Shown piece by piece: positions 14,101 through 24,610 of a stretch of 64,000 bases of DNA (its first letter is position 1; every line of letters starts with the position of its first letter). Both the position numbers and the translations under genes were made by a program. Source of the stretch: Rhopalosiphum padi (Eukaryota; Arthropoda; Insecta; Hemiptera; Aphididae); the NCBI RefSeq assembly GCF_020882245.1, contig NC_083599.1, forward strand, positions 19,540,865-19,604,864, in the 5' to 3' direction. The notes beneath the pieces are model-generated. The model did not search any database and had not been told where the DNA came from. It saw nothing but the letters and a program-made list of their open reading frames with translations.

Positions 14101-15286
14101 ATAGTATTCGTATACATAAATACATAATTATTGATTAATGTAATATATGTTAAATAGAGGGCCATGAAAAAAATCTCTCGTATTTCAAAAATCAGTTACA
14201 AAAAACAAACAAAGATACAGAAGAAACTTTTTTATTTGTGAAGAATAAATATCATGCAAATTTACATTATTTGGTCTTGAACACTAGGTACTTATGATAA
14301 TATATTAACGAAATATAAAATAAGGAAGATTTTTTTCCAGAGATTTTTATACCTTATAATCGGTAATATAATACTATTATACAATAAAAGTACTGTACAT
14401 CTCTCAGTGCCATCCCGGAGGGGGTCTTCGGGGGGGGGGAGCATCTTAACCTCTCCTCCCCAAAAAATTGTATTTACAAAAAATAAATTTATTATAGTAT
14501 ACAAATGTTATTAATGTACGTTATAAAGTATTTTTTATATAAATAATTAATTTTTTAGCAGAAATCATAAAATTTGTATCATATTACTATAAAGTATTAA
14601 TATTAGTATACCTATTATAACATTTCAAGATTTTTATAATATTATTATTTTAAATTAAGTACGTAGTAATGTAATATTAGTAAGTTATAAGTATCTAAAA
14701 AGGATTAAAAATTCACATTTTTTATTCAAGGATGGGCATTTAAAAATAATTTTTTTTTTTTTGGAAATTGAAAATACATTTTATACTAATATCAGGGTAC
14801 TTTTCGTACTAGAATATTTTCGTTTTTAAAATAATTAAATAAATTGAATTCAAAACAGGTACTAATTTCGATATTAAACTATAAAATTGAATATAATATA
14901 AGGCTGGTGGTTCAACCATATTTGATTTTGGTATAAATATAAAAAAGACAATGTTCAAATTTTGGTCGACTTTTCAAACTTTGCAACCTCCTCCATGATT
15001 TTTATCTTTAGGACGATCTTGGACAGTCTGTCTATGATACTGCAGTGATACCTAATAATTTTTGCACATGGGGTGTATTTCAGGGAGAGTGCAAAACGTG
15101 CACCCCCCAATTGTCTTTATTTGTATACATATAATTTTACAATGCATATTAAGTATATGATCTCTACCCCCGCCCCAGGACACATTTACATAGTGTGTTA
15201 ACTGTTAGTGTTGGTATAATAGTTCCCATAACTTAATAATAACTTAGTATCTATGTGATTAAAATTTATTTAAACGGGAGCACGTG
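11189..15286. other. AT-rich non-coding stretch
   Basis: No supported gene. Open frames at 13679-13963 (-) and 14292-14504 (-) are AT-driven and unremarkable. A G/C-run block at 14406-14462 has runs of five and about ten G followed by CTCTCCTCCCC. It looks like the inside of a MITE, but no terminal repeats with a target duplication were found. Confidence 0.5.
14406..14462. other. G-run / C-run block
   Basis: CAGTGCCATCCCGGAGGGGG is followed by a long G run and then a pyrimidine block in very AT-rich surroundings. It can be read as a hairpin or G-quadruplex-prone insert, probably derived from a mobile element. No boundaries could be proven. Confidence 0.4.
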
Positions 15287-15600
15287 CAGTGGCGTGGCGT
15301 GAAATTTGGTGGCCCAAACACAGACATAAAATTAATAAATCCTGATGCTATAGAAGCTATAGTTAAAAACATATATTAATGATAATAATTGCTTAACTTC
15401 TTATACAATTATTTGAAAAACAATAGCATTGCATACTTAAAAATTAATTTGACATGTTTTTATTTGATAGAAAAAAAATTATTATTTTTTTTTTGTTTTA
15501 ATGTCTTTGTGCTTGGATTAAGGGTGGGTGGGTGTCCAAGAGAAGTCCAAGGCAACTCCGGTCCACAAAACTTAAGATTGTCTTAAGGGCCTCTAATCAT
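15287..15600. mobile_element. Truncated hAT-MITE-like left end
   Basis: Begins CAGTGGCGTGGCGTG, sharing the CAGTGGCGT terminus of the complete elements at 2721 and 27060. No matching CGCCACTG right end or 8-bp duplication is present in the next kilobase, so only the left end is supported and the right limit is a guess. Confidence 0.4.
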
Positions 15601-16486
15601 CAAATATTATGTGTAAAAGAAAATATACCTAATACCATAAAAATCTTTAATATAAATATAAAAAAAAATCAAATTTTAATAATACGCAACCCTTGATAAT
15701 TTTTACTGTTTCCTTTTCGGGATTTGATATTATTATCGGTGTAACGATAAATTTTTCCGTCGCACGACAAGAGTAGTTTTGCGGACTCAAAAGTTGTCCA
15801 AACTTTGTCGTACCTACCTGTGGTGGTCGTGAGTTTGTGGTTGGGGGGGGGGGTGTAGATCCCGGCCTAAATACGCAATCGGGCACGCATATGTCTATCA
15901 TCGACGCATAACCGTGTAAGAATATTTTGGGGACATCGCGCGGATACAATACATGAGATTCACTTTTGACCCGTGTCCAAGAGAAGAAATTTCTATAAGA
16001 AGTACGCCCCTAATAGTTTCTACATTAGCCGTAGAGCTGCCCGTCGTCATGATTTATTGGCATAATCTTTTAATATTACTGTCATTTAGAGATACCAACT
16101 AATACCTACGTATGACGCGTATGATATAAATTATTGTTAAAAAAATTGACGTTTTCCTGCGCCGATGTGGCGAGAACACTGTGCCGCGTCCTTGACTGTC
16201 GGCGTAAAGACCTACTGCCACACGATATTATTATACGCGCTCGCGTAAACATCGTAGAAACAAAATCGGTAAACGGAAAACGAAGCCTCCCGGAACGTGT
16301 TGGGTAGGTTTACCGCGGGCGGCGGCGGCTGCGGCGGCAGTGGCTATTGCGCGTTTTCTGATACCCAATCTAATGCGGCGTCGTACGCGCGCGCGCGATT
16401 CTCTCCCGCGTGCGCTACTTCCGAGAAACTGGTCACGTCCGGACCGGGTTGCCCGACGGCGGCGGCAGTGGCGGCGGCGGTGCTTC
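15601..16486. promoter_or_regulatory. Upstream region and CpG-rich promoter of the Osiris gene
   Basis: Base composition changes from AT-rich to strongly GC/CpG-rich from about 16.15 kb up to the TATA box, with GGCGGCGG repeats at 16320-16340 and 16460-16480. No gene is seen. The long open frames here, on both strands, exist because GC-rich DNA lacks stop codons. A G run of about 11 lies near 15843. Confidence 0.55.
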
Positions 16487-16493
16487 TATAAAG
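16487..16493 (+). promoter_or_regulatory. TATA box of the Osiris gene
   Basis: TATAAAG in an otherwise GC-rich block. Transcription would start about 25-34 bases downstream, at the TTCACA (A at 16511) or TTCATT (A at 16521) initiator-like positions. This leaves a 5' UTR of roughly 110-120 bases rich in CACACA before the ATG at 16633. Confidence 0.65.
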
Positions 16494-16564
16494 TCACCGG
16501 ACATCCATTCACATACATTCATTGCACTGCTCATCGTCGTCGGGGACAGCGGTCGGCACACGCA

Positions 16565-16612
16565 TCGCAGTTCCACACGCACACACGCACACACACGCTC
16601 ACCACACACCGT
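16565..16612. repeat. CA-rich microsatellite-like 5' UTR
   Basis: Imperfect CACACG/CACACA repeats in the presumed 5' UTR. In frame they read as a His/Thr string, which falsely extends the Osiris reading frame upstream. Confidence 0.6.
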
Positions 16613-16632
16613 TTGCCACCGTCCACCACACG

Positions 16633-17074
16633 ATGGTCAAGTACGCAACAGCGTTGGTGTTGGCGTTTGCCGCAGCAACCGCGGCCCTCGCAGCGGAACA
16701 GACGGCGCCCACGCCGTCGTCCAACGAACAGCAGCAGAATAACGCCGCCGCCGACGGCGGCCTGTCCTGGACCGAAGTGATCGCGTGCTACAAGAAGCCG
16801 CAGGCGGCCATCGGGTGCCTGGAATCGCGCATGAGCCGCGCCATGGTGTCGATGCGCGACACGGCCGTCGGTCTAGCCCACAGCGACCCGGAAACCGCGC
16901 CCGAGGACGTGGCCGGCGTCGGCGATCTGGTCCAACAGATCGGTGAGTTCATCACTTACGGAATTTCCAGTTACTTCCACGGCGGCAATGGCGGCGGTGG
17001 CGGTGACGAAGACGAAGTATCGGCCCCATCCGCCGGAGGATCACCCGTCAACGCGCCGAAAGACCTCGACGAAG
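16633..17074 (+). CDS. Osiris gene, coding exon 1
   Basis: Carries codons 1-147 plus one base. The donor is GAAG followed by GTGAGT at 17075. GC content is much higher than in exon 2. A second perfect GTGAGT donor lies inside it at 16943-16948, in the same phase. Confidence 0.9.
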
Positions 17075-20000
17075 GTGAGTTGTTGTTTTATGCATTCTAT
17101 ACGGGAAAATGTGCGGTTATATATTATAGCTTATAATAATATTAATGACGGAATTGAGTAACGGTAATTTTTTTGGTTTTTTTTGGGGGGGTGAGGGGGC
17201 TTCAAGAGTTTTCGGAGAGCTAAGTTCTCAAATGTTTACTTCTTTATGCATTACAATAACATACGTTATTTATATCCACTCGACTCGTAAAGCAAATAAT
17301 AATATCGTGTAAACACGCCATTGTCGATCGCCGCCGATTTCTCAGTTTTTTCGCGATATTCGTCCAACAGGTGCCGCCGATTATATGCCGGGTATTCGGT
17401 TTCAATCGTTTTCGTATACCTACCTAGGTAGTGTGCGTGTGTGTAGGTTGGTTCATACTGGAAAATCTATACTGTACTCCAATTTTTATGATACGATATA
17501 TTGAACTGCGGTTCGAGTTAACTTTCCGACTGGCGTTTACCGCGTCACCATCACACGATGCAGGTACACGCCTATGTAAATTATATTATTAATTATCTAA
17601 CCCACGTTCAATTCGGTGGCCAGTTTGTAAAAGGATTGTTTTAGGCACAAACTGGACATGAATCTTACATTATAATCAGACGTCAAACCGACGTCAATTA
17701 ATACCTTTTTTCTCTTATTTATTCATCCGAATACACGCATACAGTCAATCGTTACGGCAGGTGTTCGATTCGAATCTACTCGCGGATAAGTGTTCACAAA
17801 TATTATTACGAAATGTTTAGTTATTATCAACGCTAATACAAAATGCATATATTTCATATGTACAGAGTAATCATTTTATTGTTAACCACTCATTATTTCA
17901 AAATCTATTAACGTTTTTGACAATATTTTTGTTTACATAATTTCCAGTCAAAATAAAACAATAAATTTTCGAAGAAACTATATTTTTAATATTTTTTATC
18001 GTTAGACGAGGTTAGGATAAGTTAAAAGTAGTTAATGAGTTATAAATATTTAAAGTTTGGGTGAGCGGAGTAGTGAGCCAACGTTTTGCAGATTATCCCC
18101 GTTCACCATAACTTTAAATACTCTAAACTTATAAACTACTCATTCGAATTTAAATTTTTTATATTGAATAATATTTAGAATATTATGCTTAGAATATTAA
18201 ATTGAAAATGTAATTAGTCATTCATAAAAGTAAAAATTTTAAAATTTATAAGGATAAAAAATATTTAAAAATGTTGTTTTATTTCGTCTGTAAAAATCGC
18301 ATTGTATATTATATATATATATATATATATCTTTTTCTAAAACACGATAAATTAATTAAAACTATACAATTTAAAGGGTTAATTTTAGTTAAAATAGTAA
18401 TTTAATAAGTATTACAATATATTATTTTAACAATCAATATAATATTATCTACATCTTTAAACATTGATGACATTGATCGTTTAACGCCGATAATGACGTA
18501 CATAAATGAACACCAAAGAACTTTTTCTACTACATGATTTATGACTTACAATAAACACAATATGTATTCATAACACTATTCTACTATTACCACTATTAAA
18601 AGTTACTATTGATTAAGCGATAATAATAAATACGTTATTTATTTATCGCCGTGTGTGTACATGGTAAATACAATTGTTCATTCGGCCTGTGGCGCCAGTT
18701 GAAATAGTATTTTATTATTAGACATTATATTTACAAATTGTCGTTTGCACGTAGCTAAAATAAATTGTAAAGCGATAATTTCGTAGCATGAAATATTTAT
18801 TTTTGAATTAAATTAATGAAATTAGGCGAATTAAACAATCGTGATCCGGTTACGTGTAAATGCAAGTATGTAGTTATGCATTAATGAAAATGTTAGAAAT
18901 AAAATAATTGTTTTAATTATATAACTTGCAACTGTTAAAACAAAAATTAATTATTCAAAAATATATAATTATGGCATTACATTTTTATACATATAGACAC
19001 TTATTGTAAATAACAATTCTATTCAAAGCCTAGAAATATGATTTCTAAACATAATTAACAAATGATATTCAAATATAAATTATCAAAAGTAATTGTCGAC
19101 CGATACGTAAGTACAGTTAGAAATTGAGAATTATAATTTTAACCTTGATCATTGTTTCTTTGCCGACAATAAAAGAAAACTTATTATATAAATTTTTTAA
19201 CTCATCAGTCATCACCTACTTTTTATTGGTTTTTATTTTCTTTCATTCATTGCTCTTAACAAACTACTTAGAATCGAATAATACAAATGAATAAAATAAT
19301 ACACTAGGTAGGTATCGTACGTATCAGTTGTAAAATTCACATAATATCACACATGTGTACATATCAACGAGCGTATACAGTTGTAGAAATGGATATATTG
19401 ATACACGTGGGAGTGACATTGATCGGAGTACGATCGAACAATACGTCCATAGTAAGATAATATTTTTAAATTAGCTTGTGTCTTGTCACTCACGAAACTC
19501 GTCTAAACACAATTACCGATCTACGATTGAGTTTTCCAATTTCTGTTTGTTCGATATTTGCCCAATGGGTTTTATTAAAATGTATTATTTTTTATATCTT
19601 TGTAAAGTGAAAACGTTCACGTTCTGTACACTCCTGAAGAAAATATATGTATAGCTTATGTTTTAATAATCACACGTGTGATAATGGTCCACAAGGCCAC
19701 GGAAACACAAATACCTACACATGTATTATATTTATACCACGCCACGCCGTCGTGAAGATGATACGGTATAGGACTTTCACCGAAGTTATTAACACTTCCC
19801 GCGTTCTTACGATTTCTCGTAGAGATTCTATCATAACAATTGGATATCTTACTGGCGTTGTTTACCGCCATCAAAGGCTCACGACCATTATTTCTTTTCA
19901 ACCACTGCCCAAAGTTAATTTCTTTTGAATACGTACGGCCGTTACCTAGATTAACTAAATGCCTATCTTCCGAAGAATAATAATTGTTAATATTCGTGTA

Positions 20001-23000
20001 GTTACACGTAGTTGTTTACAACTAGTGTGAATTATTTCATAGTGCCTATGAGTCGACTCTAATGCGTTTTAGATTTTTTTTAGTATCCGTCATGTATCGA
20101 ATCGGCTTTATTGGCCGTTGGGACCGCGTTACACTATCACATAGACAACGTCCGTAATATAATATTGTTAATTTTTTGTGGGTGGTCATATTTTTTGGAA
20201 TTCATCACTAAACCAGTTTCTAAAAGTGTTACGGATGAGGACAAATAACACGCAAACATCAGGAGAAAGATTAAGTACAAGGTGTCAAACCAGTTCTTCT
20301 GATCCGAAAAAAATATGATAATTTATGTATATGTTCCACCGTCGTTTTAAACTGATGGCTGTACACTTAAAACAGCGCAATCGGAAACTACAGTGGACTG
20401 AAGTGCGTGTCAGAGAGTTCCCGTACCTATTTGAATTTAATTACACAACTAAGTGAATTCGTAATGTCAAAATTCTATCAGTGTTGTTAATATATTTTTG
20501 ATCTACCGGCCGCGATACACGAACCGGATACTCGCATATTTATGTTATAACGCGTACCTCCTAATAATATTATACATACGTATAGGTACACAAAATACTT
20601 AAAAACGAAAAATATCCAGAAGAAAGTATACGGGCAGTATTTTATTAAATTATAACGGAAGAGGTGTCCATACTGGTATAATGGCTCGTGGCTGTATTTT
20701 TAATTTACCGTTTAAAGCCATTCTATAACACAGCATCAAAATATATTTAAATAATAATAATAATATATAGATCTGCGTAAAACTCGTTTTTAAAACAACC
20801 GGTCGTATAGCGAACTTGTGCGATCCCGAACATTTCAAAAACCGTTAATGGCTTTAACGGGAATTAACGATTTAATATTGCTATAAAATTAGTTATATGG
20901 ACTAACAGTTAATGCATCAACGAGTAATGGGATAATTATAATAATATTTAAATAATATTTCATATGTATAGGAATACGCGAAATGAAATGAAATAACAAC
21001 TACGTATTATAAAACGTTATCGCATCTCGTGTAATTGGCACCTATGTAATGAACATAAAATTATCATACGTAGTAAAATATTGTTTTTTAACTGTTGTTA
21101 CTTGTTTTTATTTTATGCTGATAACATATGTACACAAAATTGTAAAGGTTTAATGTTGAATCTTTTTACTCAATGAAACCATTATTTATACGTTTATAAT
21201 TATTATAAATTACTATCAAGACGTGTTAAAGAAATTTTATTTTTCAAATGCGTTAACACTTATAATTACACGAAATTATTTAGAGCGTAAAGCATAAAAG
21301 TGAATTATTATATTTCGATTTTAACCTTTCGTTTAATATTTTTCCTATCTACTTTCATATAGCACTCGTGCATTAGTATATGTAAAGATAACGAAACAAA
21401 ATCTATTAATCTAATATTATTGTAATATTAATGGACCGTTTAAAATACGAATATTGCATTAGGCGTGTACTTCAAAATGTTGATATTGATCAGTACAACA
21501 TATTATATATATATTTTAATATTGAAAACGATCACGTAAATTTCACTTTTTACTGATAATTTATAACCCAAGTACTCATCACCTATTTGTATCAGACGAA
21601 AAAAAAAATTTAACAAGATCGAAACGAATGCATTTATGTAATATACAAACCTTCATAGACAATTATTAACAAATCATACACGAATAGCTTGAGGATTTAA
21701 AAAAAAGAGTATCAATAAGACAGTGTAAAAATTTTAAGAAGACATTGTTTTATAATATTTTTGAAGTTTATAAGTATTAAATTAAGGTATATTTTAGTAT
21801 TAAAATAAATAACAAGTGAAATCGTGAACAGCAATACAGGCCCAGAGAAGTTGACATTTTTTAAAATAAAGTACAAAACACGGAATGTCTCCTTTACATA
21901 ATCTCTCTAGTAGTAAAAGTTTGTAAGAATTTCTGTCGGATTAGGTACCCATACCGTATTAAATTGTGTCAACCGGATCAACTGCAATATACTAGCAATC
22001 AGTTATAGCGTCCAGATTAAATCGTTTACTATAAATATCATGTATCTCTAAAATAAACCAGTTTATGTACAAATATGTACACTAAAAACGATTGTTGGTT
22101 TCGTCTTTTTTAAGTGATACCATTTTTGTGTGTTTTACCTTTTCTGTCCGATAAAGCTTAAAAACGTGTCTGCTAATACAGTGAAAGCAAAAATTTATAT
22201 TAAAATACCATTGAACATATATATTATTAGAGATAAACTTGAAAATCTTTATAGGTATATCAGTTTTTTTTACATGTATAAAATAATGAATTTTTTTCTT
22301 TTAAAATCGAGTTTACCGATTTTATCATTACAATTTAAATCGATACAATGATTAAACACAATATACATATGTAGTGTATTTTAATCTATAAAAAGTTATT
22401 TGTTTAATCAACAATTTTTAAAATTACTAGAAATTTTAAATTTAATAATTAATAATTTTACTTACGAGTACCTTGGTAACTATTTAAATTTTTCATAATC
22501 ACATAATGTAGGTGATGAATATTTAAGTTATTTATTCAAATTATAAAAGATTTAAAAGATTTTTTTTCAATACTTAAATAATATTAAAATAGAAAGCCAA
22601 TACACTTTGGTTTATTTACCTATTAGCAATTAATTAATTGCAGTGTGATCATACTATTTTTGTAGCTATGTATTTATATTCACCCCATTGGAGACGTATC
22701 GTTTGGTTTAATACGCATAGATAGATAATTGGACACGTGGGCACGAAGGTAATTGATGTGTATGGTTAATGTCATTGCCAAGGGTATAATTTCCATAAGC
22801 AAGTGATCATTTATACGAATGTTTTTATTATACTTGATTGTATGTAGGCCAACTAGGTTTAAATCAACATGTGTACGACTTAGGAACCGGTTGTAAATAA
22901 AGATAGATTGAAATCAGCCGACAATAAATTAATTAAACTAGGTCACGTATCCGCCGCGCCGGACGAAAGCAACCGTTTATTTTCGATCGACGACCTTATC

Positions 23001-23727
23001 CCTCTATCAAGATTATCTTGTTAGTCTCTCATGTTTCCATTTTCTGAGCATTATAACTATTCTAGTTTGCTTCTTCTACGATGTTATGTCATCGTTTGCA
23101 TGCACCTATGGGCGCACGTAAATATTAAATTTACTAATAGAGCGATTTAATTAATATTTTAATTGTTTTTTCAAAGCCATTTCTAGACTGAATAAAAAAA
23201 TATACGCTTAATGTAAACGTTTTGTTATTTTAGGTAGAGGACATCATAAGAAGAAGAAGATCCAAAAGGAAATCAAGAAATTCGTGTTGAAGGTTTTGTT
23301 CGGTATCTATCTGTTCAAACAAAAGATCAAGATGATCATTATGACAATCCAATCGATATTGATGAGCAAGTTCTTGATCGTGGCAATGATCTACGCTATA
23401 TCCAACACTTTCAAGATCTGGTACGATATCAAGTGGAGCAAGCACCACCACCACGACAAAGTTGTATACTACGAGAATGCTCACCACCAACATCATTATG
23501 AGCCACCAGAGCACGGAGATTTCGACGACCATCACGGTTTTGGAGGTAGCATCTGGGGTAGGAGCATTGTGGCCACCGAGCCTTCTGTGATGGAACAATC
23601 TAATGGTGCTGTATCTGGAGCACATGGAGATGGCATCAGTCGTTATATCAGACGTGTGTCAAGGACGACACAACCCCAGATTGGATCACAGGACTTGGCC
23701 TATGGAGCTCAAATACCAGCTCAATAA
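16633..23727 (+). CDS. Osiris-family secreted protein (two coding exons, 311 aa)
   Basis: Join 16633-17074 and 23234-23727; the junction is phase 1, making Gly148. Osiris proteins are insect-specific secretory or membrane-associated proteins, many expressed in pulses in cuticle-forming epithelia. Seen in the sequence: a signal peptide at residues 1-21 (hydrophobic ATALVLAFAAATAALAA); a two-cysteine region with Trp46, Cys52 and Cys62 (ACYKK...GCLESRM); a Gly/acidic linker at about 117-130; Gly-Arg-Gly and a Lys4 cluster at 148-156; a long hydrophobic segment at about 164-203 (DUF1676 type); a His-rich tail at 218-248; and SQDLAY at 299-304, close to the family AQxLAY motif. The start at 16633 is chosen because the upstream in-frame Met (16522) would place a His/Thr string before the signal peptide. 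It stands alone here, not in the multi-gene Osiris cluster known from insects. Which Osiris orthologue it is cannot be told by eye. Confidence 0.9.
16943..16948 (+). promoter_or_regulatory. Alternative in-frame 5' splice site
   Basis: ATCG followed by GTGAGTTC. Using it would remove 132 bases (44 codons, residues 104-147) and still join exon 2 in phase 1. The local sequence closely matches the main donor at 17075 (G followed by GTGAGTT in both). Use is not shown. Confidence 0.45.
17075..23233 (+). other. Osiris intron (6159 bases)
   Basis: Begins GTGAGT and ends TTTTGTTATTTTAG. Mostly AT-rich. It contains a (TA)n run near 18310-18330 and a less AT-rich block at 19640-19930 that is open on both strands (93 and 81 codons) but resembles no protein I know. 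No extra exon is needed, because exons 1 and 2 join directly across a typical Osiris Gly-Arg-Gly/Lys boundary. Confidence 0.8.
18305..18331. repeat. (TA)n microsatellite
   Basis: About ten uninterrupted TA units inside the Osiris intron. Confidence 0.8.
23234..23727 (+). CDS. Osiris gene, coding exon 2
   Basis: Acceptor TTATTTTAG at 23225-23233; stop TAA at 23725-23727. Encodes residues 148-311: the Lys-rich and hydrophobic DUF1676-type core, the His-rich segment and the terminal LAY motif. The 131-codon antisense frame over it is a shadow. Confidence 0.92.
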
Positions 23728-24525
23728 TTAGCCTCACTTTCCAATTTCTCTTCACCCTAACCAAAACTAGAAAACATTAGGACATTTTTTTTTAAATACC
23801 TATCGTTATTTTTCTAACTATTACATTATCTGTAATCTAAAAAGACTAAAGAGTGACGAGTGTAGTACAATGAATAATTGAATTTGCATTCGTCCGGGGC
23901 TAATTATTCAGAGGGATGAGCTGATTGCGGGAATCGGCATTCCTATAAATAATCTCTATCGTCTTACTATATAGATCAAAAGACGTTACGAGAAAACATT
24001 CTTATTCTATGGAAAGTAATTTTCCTGTAATTCCTAAACTAGGCCATAATATTATCATTAACTTATATGCACACTCCTTATTTATTATATATACTTTTAT
24101 TTAATTAGGATCGTAATCGTCCTTAACAAAATAAAATTAGGATTATATATAGTTTGACAACTCATTAGTCTGGTCAGTTAGATTATATTTAATAATTAAT
24201 TTGAAACTTATAGTGTTAGTGTAAAAGACTTTTGTTTGTTTACTTAATTTAAACTAATATATTGCACTTAACTTAATGTTATAAAAAAGTTAGTTTGTCG
24301 TTTGTATGGTGATCATGATGACGCATACCTATACGTAAATATAACATGCATGACATTTACGGGATAAAACCTGGCCTAAGAAATTGCTCAATATTTTTGG
24401 TTTTAACAACAATAGTTAAATGTCAATCTATATATTGATTTAATTTATATATCACAAGAATGATATTATAATATGAAAATTATTATTCAAAATACTGATA
24501 TTATGCATTCATATATACTTATTGT

Positions 24526-24528
<3 letters not shown>

Positions 24529-24557
<29 letters not shown>

Positions 24558-24560
24558 TTT
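24529..24560 (+). promoter_or_regulatory. AUUUA repeat (AU-rich element / TTTA microsatellite) in Osiris 3' UTR
   Basis: Seven overlapping ATTTA pentamers in a row, about 30 bases before the poly(A) signal. As RNA this is the layout of a class II AU-rich instability element; as DNA it is also simply a (TTTA)n microsatellite. The sequence is certain, the regulatory role inferred. Confidence 0.5.
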
Positions 24561-24589
24561 TAATTTATTATATTATTTTTATATTGTAA

Positions 24590-24595
24590 AATAAA
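24590..24595 (+). terminator. Poly(A) signal of the Osiris gene
   Basis: AATAAA followed after about 16 bases by a GTTTTGTTTTCC U/GU-rich stretch, the usual arrangement. The 3' UTR would be about 880 bases. An earlier AATAAA at 24130-24135 lacks a clear downstream element and could be an alternative end. Confidence 0.6.
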
Positions 24596-24610
24596 CGTTT
24601 ACATCTGAAA

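Noticed and set aside
15647..15949. 100-codon minus-strand frame upstream of the Osiris gene
   Set aside because: No domain, crosses a G run, lies in promoter-side DNA; its length is near the chance expectation for this window.
15532..15988. Repeated GTGTCCAAGAGAAG words at 15532 and 15974
   Set aside because: A 14-base match in a 64-kb window is not rare and no terminal structure joins the two.
16522..16632. Upstream in-frame extension of the Osiris protein (37 extra residues)
   Set aside because: It is His/Thr-rich from CA repeats, starts at the presumed transcription start, and would bury the clear signal peptide that begins at 16633.
16297..16780. Arg- and Gly-rich open frames around the Osiris promoter
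   Set aside because: GC-rich DNA without stop codons; low complexity and overlapping the real gene in other frames.
23230..23625. 131-codon antisense open frame over Osiris exon 2
   Set aside because: A shadow of the real + strand exon; it has no start or domain sense.
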